Assembly: GCA_963753685.1 (NCBI GenBank)
Contig: CAVWDE010000030.1
Coordinates: 1 to 64,000 of the forward strand
Length of the DNA: 64,000 nt
Direction: 5' to 3'
Source: DATAOG01 sp963753685
Lineage (GTDB): Bacteria > Pseudomonadota > Alphaproteobacteria > Geminicoccales > Geminicoccaceae
In this document: positions 1 through 10,140 of the stretch, piece by piece
How positions within the stretch are numbered: position 1 is the stretch's first letter
Layout of the letters: each line of letters starts with the position of its first letter
The notes under the pieces: generated by a model
Told to the model about the DNA's origin: nothing
The model's database searches: none
What the model saw: only the letters and a program-made list of their open reading frames with translations
Made by a program: the position numbers and the translations under genes

Positions 1-870
1 CACCTCGGCGCGGCCGACGGCGTCGAGCGCTGGTTGTGGCGGCAGGGGATCGCCGACCGCAAAGCCCTGCAGCTCGAGCCCGCCCTTGATGCAGGCGGCG
101 AGCGCATGCTTGGCGAACAGCTGGTTGAGGCGCCAGAGCTCGCGCTGCAGGACCATCGCGTCGGTCCAGCGCCCGGCCCGGCAGAGATCGTAGAGCCGGA
201 CGCTCTGGCGCGGGATCAGGCAAGCGGGCCCGGCCATCCAGCCCCGGCCGCCGAGCAGCATGACGCAGGCGGGGATGTGGGCGGAGGCACTGAAAATGCC
301 GAGCCGGTCGCCGACCCGGTTCATGATCGAGAGCAGGCGCCCGGTGTTGGTCGAGGCGTCTTTCAGGTAGCGGATGTTTTCGACGGCCGCGAGGCGCTCG
401 ATGGCGCCGAGCGACAGATCGCTGCGCTGGAACTGAGGGTTGGTATAGAGCACGACCGGGCAGGCGACGGCGTCCGCGATCGCGCGGAAATAGGCGACCA
501 CGCCGTCTTCGGGCACCGGGAAATAGGCCTCGAGGATCGCGAGGATGCCGGCGCAGCCCATCCGCTCGAACTCATCCGCCTGGCGGACCGCCTCGGCGGT
601 CGTGGTCGCTGCGACGCCCGCGACCACGGGGACGCGGCCGGCCGCGGCTTCGAGCGTGACCTCGACCACGCGCCGTTTCTGGGGCCAGTCGAGATAGGCG
701 AACTCGCCGGTCGAGCCGAGCGGCGTCAGGCCGTGCACGCCGGCTGCGATCAGATGCTCGCAGAGCCGCGCCAGCACCTCGTCCTTGATCCGTCCCGCCT
801 CATCGACCGGCGAGACGAGGTACGGAAAAACGCCGTGAAAGCCGGTCGGATTGGGATGAACTGCGCGCAC
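1..870 (-). CDS. DapA/NanA-family class I aldolase, 3' end cut by window edge
   Basis: Partial TIM-barrel lyase of the dihydrodipicolinate synthase / N-acetylneuraminate lyase family, which forms a Schiff base with a 2-oxo acid. I translated it from a GTG at 868-870 preceded by a GGCGGAGGCGG purine run; no in-frame ATG fits. Visible: the substrate-loop motif TPLGSTGEF near residue 45, YTNPQF near 145 in place of the usual YNxP, and the catalytic lysine in YLKDAST near 170. About 290 codons lie in the window and family members run about 295-310, so only the last few residues are missing. Similar genes act on lysine precursors, sugar acids or hydroxyproline derivatives; the substrate cannot be read from sequence. 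The frame is intact throughout. Confidence 0.85.
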   Translation of the reverse strand, partial: MRAVHPNPTGFHGVFPYLVSPVDEAGRIKDEVLARLCEHLIAAGVHGLTPLGSTGEFAYLDWPQKRRVVEVTLEAAAGRVPVVAGVAATTTAEAVRQADEFERMGCAGILAILEAYFPVPEDGVVAYFRAIADAVACPVVLYTNPQFQRSDLSLGAIERLAAVENIRYLKDASTNTGRLLSIMNRVGDRLGIFSASAHIPACVMLLGGRGWMAGPACLIPRQSVRLYDLCRAGRWTDAMVLQRELWRLNQLFAKHALAACIKGGLELQGFAVGDPLPPQPALDAVGRAEV

Positions 871-927
871 CGGACCGCCTCCGCCGTTGACCTCGCGGGC
901 GCATCGAAGGTCAGGGCTGCGGCCGGG

Positions 928-3900
928 TCAAGCCGCGGGGCGCGAGTCCGGCCGCGCCGGCACCAGCGTCGGGCCCTGCCGGTCGAGCCGGCCCGCCGCC
1001 AGCAGGCGCTCGACCTCGGCCTCGATCAAGGCGCGCAGGCGGGCGCCGGTGGCCTGGAAGCCGAGCAACTGGCCGACCCGCGCCGTGATCTCGCTGCGCG
1101 TGGCGCCGTAGTGGGCGCTCGCCACCTCGAGGATCGCGGTCCGGATCTCGGCCGGCGGCAGCATCTCCGGCCGGCGCAGGCTCGAGGCGCCGACCCTGGC
1201 CCGGTCGCGGATCGCCGGTGCGGCGCCGGGCACCATGTAGAAGCGCCCGTCGCGGGCGATCCGCTGCTGGCGGACCGCGCGCGCGAGGCCGCGCTGGACC
1301 GTCTCGACGATCCGCCGGCCGGTGCGCTCGAGGCCGGCAAGCCTGGCCACCCGGCGGGCGACCTCGTCACCGTGCACCGGCCCCTCGATGGCGACGATCT
1401 CGGCCACCACCTCGGCCATGCGCTCGGGCGGCAGGCGGTGCGGCTCGGGCGCGCCGGCGAGCGGCAGCTCGGCCTCGACATAGGGTTCGGCCTGGGGACC
1501 GGGCTCGCCATCGCCAACGGTCATCGCCGGCTCGCGCACCACCGCCTGCTCGAGCACCTCGCCCGCCTCGTCGGTAAAGGCCGCCGCCTCCAGGCTCTCG
1601 TCGCGCGCCGCCCAGCGCGCCTTGGCATCCTCCAGGGCGGCCGCGACCCGGCCGAGCTCGGCGACCGGCGCGCGCAGCCAGTCGGTGCTCCAGATCCGAT
1701 GCAGGATCCAGCCCTGGTCCTCCAGCACCTGCTGGCGCAGGCGGTCGCGATCGCGCGCCCAGAGCGCGCTGTGATAGGCCGCCCCGTCGCACTCGATCCC
1801 GAGCAGATAGCGGCCCGGGCGGTCGGGATCACGCACCGCGAGGTCGACGAAGAAACCGGCGACCCCGATCTGGCCGTCGACCTGATGGCCGAGTGCTGCC
1901 AGCGCGCGGGCGACCTCGGCCTCGAACGGCGAAGCGAAGCCCCGGCCGCTCGCCTCCGCGGTCCCGAGCACGCCGGTCGCCGCGTAGTGCAGGAAGGTCT
2001 TGAGCACCGCCACGCCGCGGCCGCGGGCGCGGGCGAGATCGATGTCGTCGGCGGTGATCGAGGCGAACACCTCGAGCCGCTGGCGGGCGCGGGTGATCAG
2101 GACGTTGAGGCGGCGCTCGCCGCCCTCGTGGTTGAGCGGGCCGAAGCTCATCCCGAGATAGCCGCTCGGATCCCGCCCGTAGCCGACCGAGATCAGGATC
2201 ACGTCGCGCTCGTCGCCCTGGATGGTCTCGAGGTTCTTGACGAAGAACGGCTCGGGCCGCGCGCCGGCGAAGAATTCGCGGACTTCGGGCGGCTCCGCGC
2301 GCCAGAGCTGCTCGAGCTGGGCGAGGATCGCGTCACGCTGGCGGAGCGAGAAGCAGCCGACCCCGAGCGAGAGCTCGGGCGTGCCGCGTGCGTGCGCGAT
2401 CACCGCCTGCGCGATCGCCAGGGCTTCGCGCCGGTTGATCCCACTGCCGCCGCGCTCGAAGCGGCCATCGGCGACGTGGCGGAAGGTGAGCCCCAGATGC
2501 CGGTCGCCGGCGAACGGGCTCGGCACGATGTGCAGGCGGCCATCGTAAAACTCGCGGTTAGAGACCGCGATCAGGCTGGGGTGGCGCGAACGGTAGTGCC
2601 AGCGCAGCATGCGCTGCGCCATGCCGGCGGCGGCGCAGGCCCCGAGGATGCTCTCGAGATCGGCGGTCGGCAGCACATCCTCGTCGTCATCCGGAGCCTC
2701 GGACGGCCGATCGTCGCCCTCGCCGCCCGCCGTCTTGAAGAAGGGGCTCGGTGGCAACTGGCGCTGGTCGCCGACGACCACCATCTGGGCCGCCCGGGCA
2801 ATCGGGCCGAAGGCGTCGACCGGCTCGACCTGGCTCGCCTCGTCGATCACCAGAAGGTCGAAGCGCAGGGCGCCGGGAGGCAGGAATTCGGCGACCGAGA
2901 GCGGGCTCATCATGAACACCGGCTTGATCGCCTGGACCGCGCGACCGGCGCGGGTGAGCAGCTGGCGGATCGGCAGGTGCCGGCTGCGCTTGGCGAACTC
3001 GCGCTGCAGCAGCCCGAGCTGACCGATCTCGCCGCCGCGCTTGGGCAGGCGGGCGTGATGGGCGGCGGCGACTTCGCGACGTGCGATTTGGATGCGCTCG
3101 CGATCGAGCTCCTGGAAGCGCTCGATCAGCTGCTCCTGCTCAGGGCCGGCAAAGACGGCCAGCGCCGGCTCGGCCTCGATCACCTGCCTGAGCAGCGGCT
3201 CGTAGTAGGCCTGATCGAAGGCGTCCAGGGCGCGATCCGGAGTGAGGCCACCATGGTGCAGCTGATAGGCGAGGCCGGACAGTCCGAGCGCCGCGGCCTG
3301 TCGCTTCTGGGCCGCGTAGCCGATCCAGAGCTGGAGCGCGCCCGGCTGCGCACCCCAGGCATCGAGGCGCTCGAGGACCCGCTCGAGCGGCAGGGCCTCG
3401 ATCCTGGCCTCGCCGAACGCCTCCGCCAGATCGAGCTGCAGGCGTTCGGTCAAGGCGGTCCAGCCGGCGGTCACGGCCTCCAGCAGGTGCCGCGCGGGTG
3501 TGGCCAGCAGGATCGCGGGCTCGCGGTCGCGGATCTCGACCACCAGCCGCAGCAGATACGGCAGGAGCGTGGGATCAGGGAGATTGTGCCGCCAGGCCAG
3601 GACCGCACCGAGCTGGTCCCAGTCGGAGCGCTCGCCCTGCCAGAGACGGCCGAACGCCATCCGGCCCAAAGCGTCGTCCCGGGCGATCCGACCGCGCGCC
3701 GCCTGGGCCGCGATCACGCGCTCGAGCAAGGCCAGCTGCTCGGCCGGATCGGCCGGCGGATCGGCCTTGGCGATGGTGCGCAGCGTCGCCCGCGCCCGGC
3801 GGTAGTCGCCCTTGAACCAGCGCCACCACCGGGTGCCATAGGCGGCGAGATCGTCGCGCGCCGCGGCCAGGTCGACCGACCAGGCCGCGTCGGTGACCAT

Positions 3901-5730
3901 GCGCCGGAGCTCATAGCGCGCCGCGGCAAAGGTCTCGCCCGCCTCGACCAGGGCCTCGAGCGCCTCGCCCGGGCCCTCCCAGACCGCCGCGCGCAACGCC
4001 TCGCCATCGGCGTCGGCCGGCAGCTCGGCCAGGCTGCAGCAGGCCTCGATCAGATCGCCGAGCTGGGCGAGCGTCGGCGGGGCGAGGCGCAGGCCCAGCC
4101 ACTCCTTGAGCTTGGTTGCCGCCTTGAGCAACAGCGCCAGCTGCTCGCGCAGCGCAGCGCCGGCCGCGCCGATCGCGTGGTGATCGCCGGGCAGAACCGC
4201 CGGCAGGCCGACGCCGCGCCAGGGGTGCGCGGCCGGTGTCCCAAGACCCGCGACCCGCCTGGCCAACGCCTGCACCTGATCGCGGCGCTCGCGCAGCTCG
4301 GCGTGGCTCCAATGCGTGGCGCCGGGCAGGGTGAGCGCGGCCGGCGGGCGCCCCTGGCCATGCAACGCGGCCAGCCGGCCGATCGCCTGGAAGGGGGTGA
4401 CCCCCGCGCCGCCGACCGGCCGATGCAGGACGGCGACATAGCGGTTCAACCGGTCGCGCGCCGCCACCAGCTCCTCGAACAGGTGGGCCGGGTCGTCCCG
4501 GAGCGGAGCGCCGAGGTTGAGGGTCCGCTCCAGCTCCTCGAGCAAGCTCTTCTTGTTGGCGCGCCGGCTGTGCAGCTCCTGGCAGAGCTCGCCGAGCCCG
4601 ATCTGGTCGAGCCGGCGCTTGACCACCTCGAGCGCCGCCATCTTCTCGGCGACGAACAGCACGCTCTTGCCGGCGTGCACGGCGGCCGCGATCAGATTGG
4701 CGATGGTCTGCGACTTGCCGGTCCCGGGCGGGCCCTGGATGACCAGGTCCTGGCCGGCGCGCACCGCCTCGATCGCCTGCGTCTGCGAGGCGTCGGCATC
4801 GAGCACATGGAGCACCTCGCGCGGTGAGAGGCGCTGGTCGAGCGACGGGTCAGCGGCCGGATCGTCGGCGGGATCTGCGGCCGGCGCCCGGAAGCCGTCG
4901 GTCAGCAGCGCGCGCAGCAGCGGCCGGGTCGCGAGCGGAGTCTGGGCGGGCCAGGTCGCCGGATCGAGATCACGGTACATCAGAAGCTTGGTGAACGAGA
5001 ACAGGCCGAGCACGATGTCGTCGGCGTGCACCCGAAAATGCTTCTCGACGGCCACGGCCTCGCCGACCTGTCGGAAATAGGCGGCCGGATCGAGCCGCTC
5101 TTCCGGATCGATCGCGGGCAGGGTCAGGGAAAATTCCTGGCGCAGCTTCTCGGCCAGCGACAGGTTGGTCGCGATCTCCTCCTCGGCGAACCAGAGGCGA
5201 AAGCGCTCGAGCGCGCTCGCCCGCTCCAAGCGTACGGGCACCAGGATCAGAGGCGCGTAACGCGGCGGCTCGGCGGCCGGCGGCTCGCGCCATTCGAGGA
5301 AGCCGAGGGCCAGGTAGAGGACGCTGATGCCCCGCTCCTCGTAGTGGGTGCGGGCGTCGTAGTAGAGCCGGAGCAGGCGCGCCTGGAGGCGCTCGGCGCC
5401 GAGCCCCGTCTGCAGCCAAAGGTCCCGGTGTTGCGGCAAGGGCCCGTCGGCGGCCGCGACCGCGGCGGGCGGCGCCATCGCCTCGAACAGATCGTCGCTC
5501 GGCGGGTCGCCCTCGGAACCGGGGTCCGGACCCGGGTCCGGGCGGGCGCGAAAGCCCAGGCCCTTGCCGTCCTCGACCAGGAGCCGGAACAGGCTCTCGC
5601 TGCGGTCGCCGAGGACCTCGAGCGTGCTCGCGCGTGCCGCGTGGCGCGGCGTGTTGAGCAGCCGGTTGCGCCCCGAAAGATCGAGGAGCTCCTTGCGCGC
5701 CTGCTCCAGTATGCGGTCGACGTCGCTCAT
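928..5730 (-). CDS. DUF4011-type superfamily 1 helicase fused to a Vsr/MTES_1575-like nuclease and a DUF3320-like tail
   Basis: Cytosolic 1,600-residue protein. An N-terminal DUF4011-like region (LDLSGRNRLLN, residues 16-26) precedes an Upf1-like SF1 helicase core: Walker A GPPGTGKSQT near 333, Walker B VIDEAS near 960, GDQRQLPP about 25 residues later, a WHYRSRHPSL motif, and late motifs QGDERDVI and NVLITRARQR. Some 600 residues of insert separate Walker A and B. Residues about 1265-1355 form a PD-(D/E)xK fold of the MTES_1575/DUF559/Vsr type, with FEAEV, VDLAV and GIECDG supplying acidic residues. The last 160 residues resemble DUF3320. Relatives occur in bacterial defence islands, so a nucleic-acid-targeting defence role is inferred. 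The ATG at 5728-5730 starts it; no partner gene lies next to it. Confidence 0.87.
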   Translation of the reverse strand: MSDVDRILEQARKELLDLSGRNRLLNTPRHAARASTLEVLGDRSESLFRLLVEDGKGLGFRARPDPGPDPGSEGDPPSDDLFEAMAPPAAVAAADGPLPQHRDLWLQTGLGAERLQARLLRLYYDARTHYEERGISVLYLALGFLEWREPPAAEPPRYAPLILVPVRLERASALERFRLWFAEEEIATNLSLAEKLRQEFSLTLPAIDPEERLDPAAYFRQVGEAVAVEKHFRVHADDIVLGLFSFTKLLMYRDLDPATWPAQTPLATRPLLRALLTDGFRAPAADPADDPAADPSLDQRLSPREVLHVLDADASQTQAIEAVRAGQDLVIQGPPGTGKSQTIANLIAAAVHAGKSVLFVAEKMAALEVVKRRLDQIGLGELCQELHSRRANKKSLLEELERTLNLGAPLRDDPAHLFEELVAARDRLNRYVAVLHRPVGGAGVTPFQAIGRLAALHGQGRPPAALTLPGATHWSHAELRERRDQVQALARRVAGLGTPAAHPWRGVGLPAVLPGDHHAIGAAGAALREQLALLLKAATKLKEWLGLRLAPPTLAQLGDLIEACCSLAELPADADGEALRAAVWEGPGEALEALVEAGETFAAARYELRRMVTDAAWSVDLAAARDDLAAYGTRWWRWFKGDYRRARATLRTIAKADPPADPAEQLALLERVIAAQAARGRIARDDALGRMAFGRLWQGERSDWDQLGAVLAWRHNLPDPTLLPYLLRLVVEIRDREPAILLATPARHLLEAVTAGWTALTERLQLDLAEAFGEARIEALPLERVLERLDAWGAQPGALQLWIGYAAQKRQAAALGLSGLAYQLHHGGLTPDRALDAFDQAYYEPLLRQVIEAEPALAVFAGPEQEQLIERFQELDRERIQIARREVAAAHHARLPKRGGEIGQLGLLQREFAKRSRHLPIRQLLTRAGRAVQAIKPVFMMSPLSVAEFLPPGALRFDLLVIDEASQVEPVDAFGPIARAAQMVVVGDQRQLPPSPFFKTAGGEGDDRPSEAPDDDEDVLPTADLESILGACAAAGMAQRMLRWHYRSRHPSLIAVSNREFYDGRLHIVPSPFAGDRHLGLTFRHVADGRFERGGSGINRREALAIAQAVIAHARGTPELSLGVGCFSLRQRDAILAQLEQLWRAEPPEVREFFAGARPEPFFVKNLETIQGDERDVILISVGYGRDPSGYLGMSFGPLNHEGGERRLNVLITRARQRLEVFASITADDIDLARARGRGVAVLKTFLHYAATGVLGTAEASGRGFASPFEAEVARALAALGHQVDGQIGVAGFFVDLAVRDPDRPGRYLLGIECDGAAYHSALWARDRDRLRQQVLEDQGWILHRIWSTDWLRAPVAELGRVAAALEDAKARWAARDESLEAAAFTDEAGEVLEQAVVREPAMTVGDGEPGPQAEPYVEAELPLAGAPEPHRLPPERMAEVVAEIVAIEGPVHGDEVARRVARLAGLERTGRRIVETVQRGLARAVRQQRIARDGRFYMVPGAAPAIRDRARVGASSLRRPEMLPPAEIRTAILEVASAHYGATRSEITARVGQLLGFQATGARLRALIEAEVERLLAAGRLDRQGPTLVPARPDSRPAA

Positions 5731-5763
5731 CGCATCCGCGCGCTGCTGGTCCAGGTCAACCTA

Positions 5764-5777
5764 GAACCCCGGGGTTC
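5764..5777. promoter_or_regulatory. 14-bp perfect palindrome upstream of the helicase gene
   Basis: GAACCCCGGGGTTC is a perfect 14-bp palindrome 34-47 nt upstream of the helicase start codon. It lies inside the predicted 5' leader of that gene, just downstream of a plausible promoter. A repressor operator is the simplest reading, but no cognate regulator is encoded nearby. Confidence 0.35.
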
Positions 5778-5809
5778 GTGGTCAACCCCTGGCCTAATGT
5801 CATCGGCAG

Positions 5810-5838
5810 GCTATACAGCAATGGTCGATAAAGCACAA
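5810..5838 (-). promoter_or_regulatory. Possible sigma-70-like promoter for the helicase gene
   Basis: Read on the minus strand, TTGTGC (5838-5833) and TATAGC (5815-5810) are separated by 17 nt and point toward the helicase start 80 nt away. The -35 match is weak (three of six) and the -10 is four of six. The stretch overlaps an imperfect direct repeat (CAATGGTCGA at 5819 and 5839 on the plus strand), which could be a regulator site. Suggestive only. Confidence 0.3.
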
Positions 5839-5903
5839 CAATGGTCGAGAAACCATCCACAACTCTTTGATTTCGAGCCACGATCGCCCGGCGGAGCGCC
5901 TGC

Positions 5904-6269
5904 TCAGCGGAGATTCGCGATCTCGATCAGATTGCCGTCCGGATCGCGCACATAGATCGACATCATCGGACCCTGCGCGCCGATGCGCTCGACCGGACCT
6001 TCGATCATCGGACAACCAAACCTCTCGAGCCGGCGCGCCACCTCATCCAGCGCACGTTCGGTCAGAAAGCAGAGATCAGCCGACCCCGGCGTCGGCTTGT
6101 CCGCTTTCGGCTCGAACTCGTGACCCAGGACGTGCAGGTTGATCTTCTGGGCGCCGAAATGGAGCGCTTTTCTAGCTGCGCCGCCGTCGCCGAACGCCCG
6201 CAGCTCCATCCCGAGCCCCTCGACATAGAACCGCACCGTCGCGTCCAGATCCCGCACGGTCAGCACCAA
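5904..6269 (-). CDS. VOC-family (glyoxalase/bleomycin resistance fold) protein with a damaged start
   Basis: Small vicinal-oxygen-chelate protein. LTVRDLDATVRFY marks the first beta-alpha-beta-beta-beta module and YVRDPDGNLIEI the end of the second, with metal-ligand candidates among the His and Glu residues. As read it begins at a TTG, giving 121 residues. One codon position upstream, an ATG at 6287-6289 would encode MITGLDH, the usual start of this family, but it is out of frame with the rest by one missing base near 6268. With that base restored the product would be about 128 residues, a normal length. The gene follows prfA on the same strand. Substrate unknown; lyase, dioxygenase and resistance roles all occur in the family. 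Confidence 0.75.
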   Translation of the reverse strand: MVLTVRDLDATVRFYVEGLGMELRAFGDGGAARKALHFGAQKINLHVLGHEFEPKADKPTPGSADLCFLTERALDEVARRLERFGCPMIEGPVERIGAQGPMMSIYVRDPDGNLIEIANLR

Positions 6270-6329
6270 TGGTCGAGGCCGGTGATCATCGTCCGTTCCG
6301 ATCGCCAGACGAGAGCGGGTTCCGCATGC

Positions 6330-7412
<1,083 letters not shown>

Positions 7413-7429
7413 GGTCGCGCGCGCTCGCC

Positions 7430-8026
7430 TCAGAGCTCCTGGACGCGCTGCATCAGTTGGACGCTGTTGACCTGGACGTGGGCAGGCTCGCGCAGCACGA
7501 ACAGGACCGCGCGGGCGATGTCGTCCGGCGACAGCGGCTCGTCGATGCCGGGCGCCTCCTTGGGATGGCGCTCCATGTGGCGGTGCACGTCGGTCAGCAC
7601 AAGCCCCGGCTGGGTGTTGGTTCGGCGGACGTTGGTCCGGGCGAGCTGGGGGCGGAGCGCATGGCTCAGTCCCTCGAGCGCGTGCTTGGTGCCGGCGTAG
7701 GCCCCGGCATGGGCCCGGACGGTCGTGCCGAGGATGCTTGAGATCGTGATCAAGTGGCCGTTATCCTTGGCCTTGAAGTGGCGGAGCAGGGTATAGGCGA
7801 AGCGGAATGGGCCTCGACGTTGACCCGGACCATGGCTGCCATCTGCGATCGCGGTGCCCAGATGCTCCGAAAGAGCCGCCAGCGGCGACACGCGCCGGCC
7901 GTTCAGAACCAGGCGCTTGCCCGCGCCGGCGAGCGGGCGATGCCGGGGCCGATGCCGCTGCCCGCTCCGGTGATGATCGCAACCTGCCCCACCAAGCTGA
8001 TCGCTGCTGCCCTCTCGCCAAGTCAT
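7430..8026 (-). pseudogene. Decayed short-chain dehydrogenase/reductase
   Basis: Remnant of a classical SDR of about 245 residues. The Rossmann start VGQVAIITGAGSGIG is readable in one frame near 7950-7995, but a single-base change near 7935 moves the next segment (LVLNGRRVSPL) to another frame. Roughly 60 residues that should carry the NNAG motif are missing after about 7850, and another indel lies near 7810. The C-terminal half is well kept: ISSILGTT, the active-site YAGTK (Tyr-x-x-x-Lys) and GLVLTDVHRHMERHPKEA. With both deletion and frame changes this is a genuine pseudogene, not just a sequencing slip. Confidence 0.75.
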
Positions 8027-8476
8027 TACTGTCGCCCGGCAGATCTACCATCATCGTGGGTTTCAGAACTCACTCTTCACCGCGGGAGAGCAACGCCTTG
8101 GCCTACTTCCGCAGATCAGTCCGATCGGGCTCCCTGGCACAGCATCGCGACGACTGACGCCGACCTCGCGGGCACCCGCGGCGGTTTCCGGCTTGAGATC
8201 CGCGACTACGACCATGCCGGATCGCCAGTCTCGATCTTGCCGCCGGAGCCGGTCGGGCGCGCCGCCTCGCAGCCGCTGAGGTCGAGGCACTGGTCGGCAG
8301 CAGGGCGGTGCCTGGCGGGCCGGTCCGCGCTCACCCCTGCTACGCCTGCTCGCCCGCATCGCGGGCGCCGAGCGCGGCGTCCATCCGTTCCGTTCTCCGC
8401 GCTGCGACGATTCTCGGCGACCCCAGCGCCAGCGGCCTCCCGCATCTGACCGCCCCGGGGAGTGGCGGGGCCACCT
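8027..8476. other. 450-bp stretch with no supported gene
   Basis: Open frames exist on both strands, but none has a recognisable domain, ribosome-binding site or conserved motif, and their codons look like GC-skew artefacts. Short peptide-like patches appear in different frames, so it may be decayed coding sequence. I could not identify its origin. Confidence 0.4.
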
Positions 8477-9928
8477 CTACCTCATCACCCCATTACCGCG
8501 GCTGCTGATCCTCACCACCGTCATCGGACGCTCGATGCCGCGGAACTCGGCTGTGCGCTGCTCGACCGGGAAGGGTTCGAGAAGGGTATGGACGCCCGGG
8601 AAATGCCAGACTTCCTCGGTGATCCAGATCTCGTCGGCATCGGCCATTTCCTGCACACGCGACGCGATGTTGACCGTCTGCCCGAAGTAGTCGAGCTCGT
8701 CGTTCAGCGTGACCGCGATGGCCGCGCCATGATGGATGCCGATCTTGAGCGCCACGGGCCTCTCGGGCTGGGCCTGGTTGAAGCGTTCGATCGCGCCCCG
8801 CATCTCGAGCGCCGCGCCGACCGCCTGGGCCGCATCCCGATAGGCGGCCATGACGGCATCGCCGATGGTTTTGACGATCGCCCCGCCATGGCGCACGGTC
8901 GTCTCGCGCAGCAGGTCGAAATGCTGCTGGACCAGCTGGAAGGCATTCAGATCGCCGATCCGCTGATAGAGCGCGGTCGATCCTCGGATGTCCGTGAACA
9001 GGATCGCGATGTCCCGGATCGCGAGACCCTGGGCGCCACCCACCACCTCGGACCGGAACAGACTCCTGAACGTCTGGCTCGTAAGCAGATGCTTACCCGT
9101 AAGATAGGGGTCGAAGCGCAACAGCTGATCCTCTTCGTCCGCCGAACCCTGGAGAATCGCGAGCACCCCGCGGGTCGACGTCGGGTTCTCGACCTCGAGT
9201 GCTATCGGCCCGGGAGCCAGCGCGGCCCGCTCCGGCTGGTAGCCGGTGCCGAGATAGGTCAGGTGCAGCCGTTGCGGCCCGGTGGCGGGTTCGGTCCCGA
9301 CCGCCAGCACGAAGCCGGCCTCGGTATCGGTGCTCACTCCCGACAGCGCGCCGGGTGCGGCCTCGAGCGCGAACCGCGTGGTCGTGCCGGGGTCAAGAAA
9401 CGCCACTCCGCGCAGCGCCGACCGGACCGAATCGACGTAGGACACGCCATCCGGCCTGCGCCCCTCGCGGACCCCCTTGAACCCGAACATGTAGTCGAAC
9501 GGGTCGAGCGTCTCCGGACGATGATAGCGGATCGCGCAGATCTGGGGTGAGACGGTGAAGTAGATCGCGATGAAGTCATCCATCGCTGCCTCGTATTCGT
9601 TGTGACACTCCGGGCAGCGGAAGCGGCGCAGGACCGCGCGCAGGCGGGCAAAGCTCTCCACCGCGCAGGCGCACCTCGGGCAGACCAGCAGCCAGTCCAT
9701 CTCGAACAGCCCAAGCGCGCTGGCATGCAGGAAGAGATCGACGGTCTCGCCTCCGTCGAGTCCCCGCTGGCTCGCGAACGCGAACGGGTTGACGCGAAAG
9801 AGCGCAGCATCGTCATCCGCCCGGATCAGCGCCTCCAGGCGCGACACGATGCGTGGGCTCCAGGGCCGCGCCGCCTCCAGCTTGGCGAGGCGCTCATCGA
9901 GCATCCGCTCGTCGACCAGTGTCGCCAT
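8477..9928 (-). CDS. Class III adenylate/guanylate cyclase with N-terminal zinc-ribbon (DUF5939-like) region
   Basis: Makes cyclic nucleotide from ATP or GTP. The cyclase domain occupies about residues 300-480: FTDIRGSTALYQ carries the first metal-binding Asp, TIGDAVMAAY the second, and NIASRVQE the transition-state region. The N-terminal 300 residues resemble DUF5939 and contain two Cys pairs, CPRC near 82 and CPEC near 105, likely binding zinc. There are no membrane segments, so it is probably soluble and controlled by its N-terminal module. I chose the ATG at 9926-9928 because a GGAGAGGGAGC Shine-Dalgarno sits just upstream; the frame is open further but the added residues look non-coding. 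No effector gene is adjacent. Confidence 0.88.
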   Translation of the reverse strand: MATLVDERMLDERLAKLEAARPWSPRIVSRLEALIRADDDAALFRVNPFAFASQRGLDGGETVDLFLHASALGLFEMDWLLVCPRCACAVESFARLRAVLRRFRCPECHNEYEAAMDDFIAIYFTVSPQICAIRYHRPETLDPFDYMFGFKGVREGRRPDGVSYVDSVRSALRGVAFLDPGTTTRFALEAAPGALSGVSTDTEAGFVLAVGTEPATGPQRLHLTYLGTGYQPERAALAPGPIALEVENPTSTRGVLAILQGSADEEDQLLRFDPYLTGKHLLTSQTFRSLFRSEVVGGAQGLAIRDIAILFTDIRGSTALYQRIGDLNAFQLVQQHFDLLRETTVRHGGAIVKTIGDAVMAAYRDAAQAVGAALEMRGAIERFNQAQPERPVALKIGIHHGAAIAVTLNDELDYFGQTVNIASRVQEMADADEIWITEEVWHFPGVHTLLEPFPVEQRTAEFRGIERPMTVVRISSRGNGVMR

Positions 9929-10140
9929 CGGCCTGCTCCCTCTCCTGCTCGACGACCTGGCTGGATCATCGAGGCTACGATCGACGGCCGGCTGGTCCAG
10001 GCGGACAAGGGCGCTGGCAGTCGGACGCCGGGGCCAGCATAGCTCCAGGCTGAATGCGGGGCGACCTTGCAAAGGATCGCTCTCGTCGAACGACGCAATG
10101 CTCGCGGGCGGGCGTTACCGATTCGGTAGCCCTTCCGTCG

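Noticed and set aside
34..4827. Open frame of almost 1,600 codons on the plus strand
   Set aside because: It is antisense to the helicase gene; it has no recognisable domain and its residues reflect GC-rich reverse codons. Long antisense frames are common at this GC content.
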